DNA of 6,162 nt from DATKMP01 sp035541775 (GTDB taxonomy: Bacteria; Bacteroidota; Ignavibacteria; UBA10030), in NCBI GenBank assembly GCA_035541775.1, contig DATKMP010000115.1, positions 1 through 6,162 on the forward strand. Reading direction: 5' to 3'. Position 1 is the first letter of the stretch, and each line of letters starts with the position of its first letter. The notes below the pieces were generated by a model. The model saw nothing but the letters and a program-made list of their open reading frames with translations, did no database searches and was not told the DNA's origin. The position numbers were made by a program, and so were the translations under genes. This document shows, one piece after another, positions 1-6,162 of this stretch.

Positions 1-42
1 CGTAAATTTATATATAATATTTTGGTGAAGCTTATGGGTGTA

Positions 43-82
43 ATTTCTTGCTTTCCTCCCTTAAATGCAAGAAATGTTTTTT
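43..82 (+). terminator. Possible rightward terminator hairpin
   Basis: A perfect 9-base inverted repeat (43-51 with 67-75, arm ATTTCTTGC) encloses a 15-base loop and is followed by six T at 77-82 on the plus strand. The T-run polarity fits termination of a rightward transcript entering from outside the left edge. Read leftward, the hairpin has no U-tract. The stem is AT-rich and the loop is long, so this is weaker than the leftward terminator beside it. Plus-strand stop codons at 3-5 and 26-28 would allow a rightward gene to end just before it, but no such gene can be confirmed here. Confidence 0.45.
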
Positions 83-90
83 AAGGATAG

Positions 91-127
91 AAAACAAAAA
101 CGCTCCGCCGGCATGACGAAGCGCTTT
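91..127 (-). terminator. Intrinsic terminator after the aldo/keto reductase gene
   Basis: Read on the minus strand, CGCTTCGTC (123-115) pairs with GGCGGAGCG (109-101) over nine positions, two of them G-T, around the 5-base loop ATGCC. The tract TTTTTGTTTT (100-91) follows. The AAAG just before the stem can extend pairing into the T-tract. It lies about 30 bases after the stop codon of the aldo/keto reductase gene and is the natural end of that transcript. Confidence 0.87.
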
Positions 128-157
128 GGGAATGTAAACAATGCAGGAATGTTTCTC

Positions 158-1144
158 TTATCTATTCACCGCGCCCATTGTCCGTTCCGGGTACCGCAAT
201 CCTTTTGCCGACCCGACCGGCACGGCTGCGTTGATGCGTGCAAGATCGCCCGCCGATAAAGAAAGATCAACCGCTTTTATATTTTCTTCTAAATATTTTC
301 GTTTCTTCGTTCCCGGTATAGGCACGATATCTGTTCCTTGTGCAAGCAGCCATGCTAACGCCAATTGTGCAGGTGAACATTTCTTCTCTTGAGCGATGAC
401 TTCGAAACGTTTATACAATTCAACGTTGGATTCGAAATTATCTCCTTGAAAACGCGGATGAGTTCTTCGGAAATCATCGCCGGCCAAATCGGTTGCATTT
501 TTAAAAGCACCGGTAAAAAATCCACGGCCAAGCGGACTGTAGGGAACGAAGGTAATTCCCAGCTCGCGACACGTCGGCAAGATCTCTGCTTCAACATCGC
601 GTGTCCAGAGTGAATATTCTGTTTGCAGTGCAGCAATTGGGTGAACTTTGTACGCGCGGCGGATCGTTGCCGGCGCTGCTTCCGATAGACCGAGATTTTT
701 GACTTTCCCTTGCTTCACAAGTTCCGCCATTGCGCCGACGGTTTCTTCAATCGGAACTTGTGGGTCAACGCGATGCTGATAATAGAGATCAATATAATCG
801 GTGCCGAGTCGCTGCAAACTTGCATCGCAAGCCGCCCGGACATAATCAGGCCGGCCATTGATGCCAAGAAAACTTCCATCGCTGCCTCGCACATTGCCGA
901 ATTTTGTTGCCAGAATAACATTGTGACGATTTTCATGTAATGCCTGGCCTACAAGTTCTTCGTTTTTTCCAACGCCATACATATCGGCGGTATCAAAAAA
1001 ATTAATTCCCAATTCCATTGCGCGATGAATGGTGGCAATCGATTCGTTGTCGTCGCGGCCGGAATAAAAATCGGACATTCCCATGCAGCCAAGTCCGAGC
1101 GCTGAAACTTTTACTCCGCTTTGCCCTAAATTTCTATAGTCCAT
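158..1144 (-). CDS. Aldo/keto reductase, AKR13-like
   Basis: This is a cytoplasmic NAD(P)H-dependent oxidoreductase of 328 residues, a normal length for a single (beta/alpha)8-barrel aldo/keto reductase. The N-terminal stretch MDYRNLGQSGVKVSALGLG is typical of the family. The catalytic tetrad is visible as D51 and Y56 (DTADMYG), K81 (ATKFG) and H124 (YYQHRVDP). Cofactor-loop motifs follow at about 201-212 (PYSPLGRGFFTG) and 276-288 (PIPGTKKRKYLEE); the basic residues of the second suit the NADP 2'-phosphate. The sequence style (QHRVDP, GLSEAA, RTHPRFQG) resembles the AKR13 group. The physiological substrate cannot be read from the sequence; a general carbonyl reductase role is likely. The start at 1144 is chosen because GGAGG lies 7 bases upstream and the protein begins as the family does. 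In-frame ATGs at 1150 and 1237 also exist; the latter would add 31 atypical residues. The gene lies 93 bases after the MFS gene and ends at a strong terminator. Its link to peptide use is unclear. Confidence 0.95.
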   Translation of the reverse strand: MDYRNLGQSGVKVSALGLGCMGMSDFYSGRDDNESIATIHRAMELGINFFDTADMYGVGKNEELVGQALHENRHNVILATKFGNVRGSDGSFLGINGRPDYVRAACDASLQRLGTDYIDLYYQHRVDPQVPIEETVGAMAELVKQGKVKNLGLSEAAPATIRRAYKVHPIAALQTEYSLWTRDVEAEILPTCRELGITFVPYSPLGRGFFTGAFKNATDLAGDDFRRTHPRFQGDNFESNVELYKRFEVIAQEKKCSPAQLALAWLLAQGTDIVPIPGTKKRKYLEENIKAVDLSLSAGDLARINAAVPVGSAKGLRYPERTMGAVNR

Positions 1145-1150
1145 ATTCAT

Positions 1151-1156
1151 TCCTCC
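1151..1156 (-). promoter_or_regulatory. Ribosome binding site deciding the aldo/keto reductase start
   Basis: GGAGGA on the minus strand. From the end of GGAGG there are 7 bases to the ATG at 1144 but only 1 base to the ATG at 1150, so the 1144 start is favoured. It also shows that the open frame extending up to 1237 is not the natural start. Confidence 0.8.
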
Positions 1157-1237
1157 AAAATATTGTAAGATGATCCAAGAATGATGTTGTCTTTCGTTAT
1201 AAACAAAAATTGTGCATCGAATCGTTCCACTGATCAT

Positions 1238-2569
1238 TTAAGGCGCAACGGTATCGACGGTTTCCAATTTATCTCCTTCACGCTTATCTGCGCGCAACAA
1301 CAGAATCGCAAAAATCAATCCCACAAAGCCAAGCATCGAAAACATGATCATACTTGCCGTATAATTTTTTGTCGCATCACGCAGCAATCCGTTAAGCCAT
1401 GGAAATAATGCAAGTCCGAAATTCTGAATCGTCGTTGTTAATCCGAATGCTGTACCAACTCGATTCTTTTCGACAATGAGCGGAATGGATGGCCACATTG
1501 CTGCCGGCACCATGACAAACGCTGCACCGAGAATGATCATGGGCAATGCCGGAGGAACCATGGTGAATGCCATCGTAAGAAATGCCGGCACCATAAAAAT
1601 GGAACCGAGCACCATCACCGAAGCTCGTTTGCCGATTTTATCGACGAGTTGTCCGAAGAATGGTGCAAGGCACATCGAAGCAAAGATGATGATCGTGGTT
1701 GTTCCGCCTGCCGTACTGAACATGTGGATGATGTTGTAAAATACTTGCGTAAAAAATCCGCCTTCCGATCCGATCGTGAGCGGCAACCCCCATTTACTGT
1801 TGAAGAAATCCGTGGAGAGCGCCGTGAACGGGAAGATGGCAGAATAAAAAGTGAGGCAGAGCAGCGTAACGTACCAATACGACGCTTTAAATTTTTTAAT
1901 ATCGGAAAAAACAATTTTATCGCCGCCGCCTTCTTCTTGGAGCTTCAATGCTTTTTCGCCATGCATATCCATGCCGACATACAAGAGATTCGCAAATAAA
2001 GATAGCACGCAAAAGATTACTGCTGCCCAGAGTGCGGCGCTATACGTTCCGAAATAATCGGCGATCAACGCTTCGGTGTTGAAGCTGAATAACGTTCCGA
2101 GTCGGCTTAGTGTTAAACCGACGCCAAACGCGAATGCAAGTTCTTTTCCTTTAAACCACCGTGTGAAGATGGCGCTTTGTGCAACAACGAGCGATTCCGA
2201 TCCCCATCCGAAAATAAATCTTCCAAAAAATAAAATCCAGACATTGGGAGCAATTGCAACGATCAATGCACCGATCGTGACGAGTCCGGAAAAAATCATG
2301 CTTGCCTTCCGTGTGCCGACTTTATCGATGAGTAAGCCGCCGATGAAAACGGAAAGAATTGCTGCGACGCTATAAAGTGTATATGTTTGTCCGATGGTTT
2401 CGCGATCTAATCCAAGAGCTTTTGTCAACACGGGAGCGATTGCGCCGATGCTATCATATGCAAAATAACTTCCAAAAGTGAGAATGCTAACAACAATGAG
2501 AATAGTGTAGCGATAAATTCGTCCGGTGGGATGAAAGAAACCAACGGAAGGGGAGATTGTATCAGTCAT
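1238..2569 (-). CDS. MFS transporter, MFSD1-like (probable dipeptide carrier)
   Basis: This is an inner-membrane major facilitator of 443 residues with 12 predicted hydrophobic segments (first about 22-44, last about 403-427) and a cytoplasmic linker near 202-229. Both halves carry the loop motif: GGLLIDKVGTRK (77-88) and GQLVDKIGKR (306-315). Compared from memory with human MFSD1, several blocks match closely: GRFIFGWGSESLVVAQ (116-131), WFKGKELAFAFG (138-149), SRLGT (155-159), GTAFG (372-376) and IQNFGLAL (381-388). MFSD1 is a lysosomal uniporter for dipeptides. Its termini-binding residues, as I recall them (E150 and R181), align with E125 and R156 here at the same 31-residue spacing. An insertion of roughly 20 residues relative to human MFSD1 lies near 262-287. 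The MFS fold is certain; dipeptide transport is inferred from these residues and from the adjacent dipeptidase and OPT genes. Other substrates such as organic anions remain possible. Only a weak Shine-Dalgarno (GGA, 6 bases from the ATG) precedes it, and a terminator lies just upstream. Confidence 0.9.
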   Translation of the reverse strand: MTDTISPSVGFFHPTGRIYRYTILIVVSILTFGSYFAYDSIGAIAPVLTKALGLDRETIGQTYTLYSVAAILSVFIGGLLIDKVGTRKASMIFSGLVTIGALIVAIAPNVWILFFGRFIFGWGSESLVVAQSAIFTRWFKGKELAFAFGVGLTLSRLGTLFSFNTEALIADYFGTYSAALWAAVIFCVLSLFANLLYVGMDMHGEKALKLQEEGGGDKIVFSDIKKFKASYWYVTLLCLTFYSAIFPFTALSTDFFNSKWGLPLTIGSEGGFFTQVFYNIIHMFSTAGGTTTIIIFASMCLAPFFGQLVDKIGKRASVMVLGSIFMVPAFLTMAFTMVPPALPMIILGAAFVMVPAAMWPSIPLIVEKNRVGTAFGLTTTIQNFGLALFPWLNGLLRDATKNYTASMIMFSMLGFVGLIFAILLLRADKREGDKLETVDTVAP

Positions 2570-2604
2570 GAGAGGTCCAAGAGAATGTTATTGATGTGTG
2601 AGAC

Positions 2605-2642
2605 AAAAAAAAAACGCTGCAAAGGAATTTCTTGCAGCGTTT
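2605..2642 (-). terminator. Intrinsic terminator after pepD
   Basis: Read on the minus strand, AAACGCTGCAA (2642-2632) pairs perfectly with TTGCAGCGTTT (2622-2612) around a 9-base loop, and the downstream arm runs into ten consecutive T (2614-2605). It starts about 12 bases after the pepD stop codon and is a strong, classical factor-independent terminator. It separates pepD from the MFS gene, whose ATG is only 35 bases beyond the T-run. Confidence 0.93.
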
Positions 2643-2654
2643 CGATATTACAAG

Positions 2655-4112
2655 CTACTGCACATTCTTCAAAATCGCCAGCAGATATTTCCAGTACTTT
2701 TCTACTGTGTCGATATGAAGCTTTTCTTCCGGAGTGTGGACGCCTTCCATTGTTGGTCCCATCGAAAGCATATCCATCCCGGGATATTTTTCGCCGATGA
2801 TGCCGCACTCGAGTCCGGCGTGAATGGCTTTGACTTCCGGTTCCTTTCCAAACAACGATGCATAAGTTTGCTTCGCGGTTTTTAAAATAGGAGAATCAAG
2901 ATTCACTTTCCAGCCCGGATAGGCGTCGCTGACTTTGATATCTGCACCGCCAAGTACGAATACGGAGGCAACGGATTGCCCGATCTCATCGATTTCCGAA
3001 GCGACAGAACTACGCTGGCTTGTGACAACTTCGATTTTATTTTTATCGGATCGGATAATGGCAACGTTCGTCGATGTTTCGACTAAATTCGGAATGTCCG
3101 CGCTCATCTTGATAACGCCATGCGGCAGGGCAGAGATCATGCGCAATAATTTTTCTTGCAGCGGCTTTTTCAAGACTTTTCCATTTTTCTTTCCTTTGAT
3201 TTCTTCGAGAACAATGGAAAGTTTCGGATCGATGCTTTCTAATTCCGCCTTGATGATCGAATCGAATTGTGAAACGAGGGCATTGGCTTCGTTCAATTTT
3301 TTTGTCGGAATATAAACAAGCGCTTCAGCTTCGCGCGGAATGGCGTTGCTTTTGTTGCCGCCTTCAATCGAAGCGATGCGGGCATTGATTTTCTGAAGTG
3401 CGATTAAGACGCGATTTAAAATTTTGATCGAATTGCCGCGGCTTTTATCGATCTCTGCACCGGAATGCCCGCCTTTTAATCCGCGCACTTTGACAATCGT
3501 GGATGTGTAATTTACCGGAGCGCTTTCGTATGCGGCTTTCCACGTTGCTGTGATGTTCTGTCCGCCGGCACAACCCACATACACGATGCCTTCTTCTTCG
3601 GAATCGAGATTAAGAAGAATGCGGCTCTTCACAAAATCCGGCTGCAAATTATTAGCGCCCGTCAACCCGGTTTCTTCATCGATCGTGAATAAGAATTCTA
3701 ACGGTCCGTGTTCTAAGGATTTATCTTCCATAATAGCAAGATTCGTTGCAACGGCGACGCCATTGTCGGCGCCAAGTGTTGTCCCGTTGGCAGTCAGAAA
3801 ATTATCTTTGACGATGAGTTCGATGGGATCTTTATCGAAATCATGAACTTTCTCTTTGTTTTTCTCGCCGACCATATCGAGATGTCCTTGCAAACAGATA
3901 GAAGGTTTGTTTTCAAAACCTTTCGATGCCGGTTTGCTGACGACGACGCTCAGAAATTTATCGCGCTTGACTTCTAACCCGAGCTTCTTTGCGGTTTCGA
4001 CAACATAATCCGAAATCTTTTTTTCATTTTTTGAGCAGCGGGGAATTTTGCTGATCTCTGCAAAATATTTCCACACTAACTCCGGCTTTGTTCCTTGGAG
4101 TGGATTCGACAT
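2655..4112 (-). CDS. pepD: Xaa-His dipeptidase (aminoacyl-histidine dipeptidase), M20 family
   Basis: A cytoplasmic two-zinc metallopeptidase that cleaves dipeptides, classically Xaa-His such as carnosine, and often many unblocked dipeptides. At 485 residues it matches the length of E. coli PepD. The M20 catalytic set is intact: H77 with D79 (LQGHLDMV), bridging D116 (LGADNGV), general base E146 with ligand E147 (IDEETG), D170 (NLDSEEEG) and H459 (MEGVHTPEEKLHI). The lid/dimerisation domain occupies roughly 185-390 and includes GGHSGAEID (214-222). No signal peptide is present, which fits a cytoplasmic enzyme. The start at 4112 is supported by AGAGG 5 bases upstream and by the usual N-terminus. 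It lies 50 bases after the OPT transporter gene with no terminator between, so the two are probably co-transcribed; a strong terminator closes it. It would hydrolyse peptides imported by its neighbours. The exact dipeptide preference cannot be read from the sequence. Confidence 0.96.
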   Translation of the reverse strand: MSNPLQGTKPELVWKYFAEISKIPRCSKNEKKISDYVVETAKKLGLEVKRDKFLSVVVSKPASKGFENKPSICLQGHLDMVGEKNKEKVHDFDKDPIELIVKDNFLTANGTTLGADNGVAVATNLAIMEDKSLEHGPLEFLFTIDEETGLTGANNLQPDFVKSRILLNLDSEEEGIVYVGCAGGQNITATWKAAYESAPVNYTSTIVKVRGLKGGHSGAEIDKSRGNSIKILNRVLIALQKINARIASIEGGNKSNAIPREAEALVYIPTKKLNEANALVSQFDSIIKAELESIDPKLSIVLEEIKGKKNGKVLKKPLQEKLLRMISALPHGVIKMSADIPNLVETSTNVAIIRSDKNKIEVVTSQRSSVASEIDEIGQSVASVFVLGGADIKVSDAYPGWKVNLDSPILKTAKQTYASLFGKEPEVKAIHAGLECGIIGEKYPGMDMLSMGPTMEGVHTPEEKLHIDTVEKYWKYLLAILKNVQ

Positions 4113-4117
4113 AACAA

Positions 4118-4122
4118 CCTCT
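4118..4122 (-). promoter_or_regulatory. Ribosome binding site of pepD
   Basis: AGAGG on the minus strand, 5 bases before the ATG at 4112, in an otherwise AT-rich 50-base gap after the OPT stop codon. It supports both the chosen start and translation of pepD from a shared OPT-pepD message. Confidence 0.65.
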
Positions 4123-4162
4123 TTTTATTTATGAGTGATAGTATTTTCTTTTTTCATCACTT

Positions 4163-6162
4163 CTACATGACCGCAGTCGGCGGTGCAGGTTCATCTGCTT
4201 TACCGGCTTTGGATAATGGAATGTAGATTAAATATAATGCCAGGACAGCAAACACGGGAATTGCCAACCATCCTGCGATGGCTTCAAATCCGCCGACGCT
4301 CCAGAATTCCGGAATGTGGCTGACTTGGTCGCGTATGAACACAACCGTCGCAATAAACAATCCCATCAATGCTTCGCCGGCGATTAACCCTGAAGCGGAA
4401 AGAATGCCGGCATTTTCGACGCGAGCTTTTTGTGCGTCGTTGTAACCGCGTTTTGCTGCGCGCTTATCGACGTAGCCGCGGATCAATCCGCCGATGAAAA
4501 TCGCAAACGTTGTTTCCAACGGAAGATACATTCCCACAGAAAACAACATCGGGCTTTTGACTTTGATCATAATTAACGAAATGCCGAGCGCAATTCCAAC
4601 GAGCACCAACGGCCACGCCATTTCTCCGCCGACAATTCCTTGCGACAACGCTGCCATCAATCCGGCTTGCGGTGCAGGAAGTTTTGGGCCTCCGAATCCG
4701 CCGGTTAATGGATTGCTGGCGAGATCTGAATTGTGTAACACATATAACGGGAAAAACATCACCAGGCCGGCAAGAATAACGCCGATAATATCGCCGATCT
4801 GCATTTTGGAAGGCGTTCCGCCGAGAATGTGTCCGACTTTTAAATCCTGTAACATTTCACCTGCAACGGCGGATGAAACGCACACAACGGCTGCAACACC
4901 GAGCACAGCCGCGACGCCTTGCATGCCTTTTGCACCGATGATGACCATCACTAAAGCGGCAATGACGGTCGTTGCAAGTGTCAATCCGGAAATAGGATTG
5001 TTGGAGGAGCCGATCATACCGACTAAGTTGCCGGAGACGGCTGCGAAGAAAAATCCGGTAATTAACATCACGAGCGCTGCGAGAATTGCGCCGAGGAAAT
5101 TTTGTGTGAAGTAAAAATATAATCCGATCATCAATGTGAAAATAATAATGATGCCGAGGATGACAATTTTGAATGACAAATCTTTTTGTGTCCGTTCAGT
5201 CGATGCCGTTGCTGTTGCCGATTTGCGGACATCGGCAATACCGCGTTTGATGCCGAGAATTAAATTCTTGCGCATCTTCCAAAGTGTATAACAAGCACCG
5301 ACAAGCATTCCGCCGACGGCAATCGGACGAACGATGTAGCGATAAAGATGTCCGGTCAAAGTCATCCATGCAAGATCGGAATTTCCGTTTGCAGTAACGA
5401 TATATTTATCGATCATTTGCGGACCAAGGAAGAAGACAAGCAGCGGGACAAACAATCCCCACGCCAGAACTCCGCCTGCAAAGTTCAATGCACCGAGTTC
5501 CGGCCCGATGATATATCCAACGCCGATGTATGCCGGTGTTGCCGCTGGCGCAGAAATAGTCGTGATGCCGCCGCCGAGAATTTTTTCGGAATTTTCTTTC
5601 AATCCTAACTTCACAAACGATTCTTTCACACGCCCGACGGCCACTTGAAAATCATTCGATGAATGGAAGATATTCAATCCATCCAACAATTTAATAAATG
5701 CACCGACCGCCATCGCTTTGAATAATTGAATTGCTGCTTCGGCGCCGCGCTGTCCGGCTTTGTGAATTTCTGATGCAGCGACGGATTCAGGAAAGGGAAG
5801 CGTTGGGTCTTCAACCATGACACGGCGAAGAATCGTGACGAACATTATTCCCAGAATGCCGCCGAGAATCATCAACGCTGCTGCCGTGAGATACTCTTCT
5901 AACATGTTCTGCGGATTGAATGTCCAGATATGCAAAATGACAAATGCAGGAATGGTGAAGATCGCGCCTGCTGCAACCGACTCGCCGATGGAACCGACAG
6001 TTCGTGCAAAATTTTCTTCCAGCAAAGTTCCTTTCATCGCTTTCAATAATGCCATGCCGATTACGGCTGCGGGATATGTTGCCGCAATCGTCATACCGGC
6101 TTTTAATCCTAGGTACGCATTTGCTGCACCGAGAATGGCGCACATCACCAATCCGATGAGCA
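4163..6162 (-). CDS. OPT-family oligopeptide transporter (5' end outside window)
   Basis: A polytopic inner-membrane secondary transporter of the OPT superfamily, the bacterial 'oligopeptide transporter, OPT family' type. About 666 residues are visible, numbered here from the TTG codon at 6151. The frame stays open to the right edge (reading L-I-G-L-V-M-C), and the first transmembrane segment is already under way, so an estimated 10-40 N-terminal residues are missing and no start is assigned. Family blocks appear in order: GAANAYLGLKAG (8-19), PFPESVAASEIHKAG (119-133), SGNLVGMIGSSNNPISG (373-389), AGEMLQDLKVGHILGGTPSK (430-449), GMYLPLETTFAIFIGGLIRG (540-559) and ASGLIAGEALMG (586-597). A charged cytoplasmic linker lies near 292-326. 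OPT proteins carry peptides or, in the yellow-stripe branch, metal chelates, generally by proton symport. The downstream pepD favours peptides. The C-terminal tail is short and proline-rich. Promoter and leader lie outside the window. Confidence 0.94.
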   Translation of the reverse strand, partial: LIGLVMCAILGAANAYLGLKAGMTIAATYPAAVIGMALLKAMKGTLLEENFARTVGSIGESVAAGAIFTIPAFVILHIWTFNPQNMLEEYLTAAALMILGGILGIMFVTILRRVMVEDPTLPFPESVAASEIHKAGQRGAEAAIQLFKAMAVGAFIKLLDGLNIFHSSNDFQVAVGRVKESFVKLGLKENSEKILGGGITTISAPAATPAYIGVGYIIGPELGALNFAGGVLAWGLFVPLLVFFLGPQMIDKYIVTANGNSDLAWMTLTGHLYRYIVRPIAVGGMLVGACYTLWKMRKNLILGIKRGIADVRKSATATASTERTQKDLSFKIVILGIIIIFTLMIGLYFYFTQNFLGAILAALVMLITGFFFAAVSGNLVGMIGSSNNPISGLTLATTVIAALVMVIIGAKGMQGVAAVLGVAAVVCVSSAVAGEMLQDLKVGHILGGTPSKMQIGDIIGVILAGLVMFFPLYVLHNSDLASNPLTGGFGGPKLPAPQAGLMAALSQGIVGGEMAWPLVLVGIALGISLIMIKVKSPMLFSVGMYLPLETTFAIFIGGLIRGYVDKRAAKRGYNDAQKARVENAGILSASGLIAGEALMGLFIATVVFIRDQVSHIPEFWSVGGFEAIAGWLAIPVFAVLALYLIYIPLSKAGKADEPAPPTAVM

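Noticed and set aside
1..42. TATAAT at 13-18 in the AT-rich left edge as a promoter
   Set aside because: The -35 region would fall outside the window and AT-rich sequence gives such matches by chance.
1145..1237. Possible promoter for the aldo/keto reductase (TATAAC-like and TATTTTG-like strings)
   Set aside because: No properly spaced partner hexamer was found for a sigma70-type promoter, and the string does not match the Bacteroidota TAnnTTTG box exactly.
1649..1999. Plus-strand open frame of 116 codons opposite the MFS gene
   Set aside because: The charged, repetitive-looking product is the complement of hydrophobic membrane codons; no start signal or recognisable domain.
4134..4161. Inverted repeat AGTGAT/ATCACT between the OPT and pepD genes
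   Set aside because: Only 6 base pairs with a 16-base loop and no T-run in the leftward direction; too weak for a terminator. It could be a small operator, but nothing supports that.
4494..5114. A 206-codon open frame on the plus strand inside the OPT gene
   Set aside because: It lies wholly antisense to a well-supported OPT coding region, its predicted protein is low in family character, and no ribosome binding site precedes it. It is a shadow of the OPT gene's codon bias.
5811..6143. Second minus-strand open frame of 110 codons overlapping the OPT gene
   Set aside because: It is out of frame with the conserved OPT blocks and rich in Arg, Ser and His without domain likeness, so it is an off-frame reading rather than a frameshifted gene.

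Overview
The window holds four genes, all read leftward on the minus strand. In transcription order (right to left) they are an OPT-family peptide transporter, a PepD-type Xaa-His dipeptidase, a major facilitator transporter that resembles the eukaryotic lysosomal dipeptide carrier MFSD1, and an NADP-type aldo/keto reductase. The OPT gene runs off the right edge, so its first codons are missing. The other three are complete. No tRNA, rRNA, CRISPR array, insertion sequence or phage gene is visible.

Layout: 1-157 is non-coding. It holds a strong intrinsic terminator for the leftward genes (91-127) and a second, AT-rich hairpin whose T-run faces the other way (43-82). The aldo/keto reductase is at 158-1144, followed by a 93-base gap, then the MFS carrier at 1238-2569. 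An 85-base gap at 2570-2654 carries a textbook terminator directly behind the dipeptidase gene (2655-4112). A 50-base gap without a terminator separates that gene from the OPT gene (4163 to the right edge). This suggests two transcription units: OPT-pepD, and MFS-aldo/keto reductase. The second unit needs either readthrough or a promoter I could not identify.

How they fit together (inference): OPT would import peptides, PepD would cleave dipeptides in the cytoplasm, and the MFSD1-like carrier would move dipeptides across the same membrane. The first three genes therefore read as a peptide uptake and breakdown locus. The main observation is that the bacterial MFS protein keeps the acidic and arginine residues that, as I recall, bind the dipeptide termini in mammalian MFSD1, and that it sits beside a dipeptidase.

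Organism: a bacterium of moderate GC content with compact gene spacing. Shine-Dalgarno sites precede pepD and the aldo/keto reductase but the one at the MFS gene is weak. The protein set would fit a free-living, peptide-using heterotroph, for example in the Bacteroidota/Ignavibacteria neighbourhood. That placement is a weak impression from protein style and is not established by the sequence.
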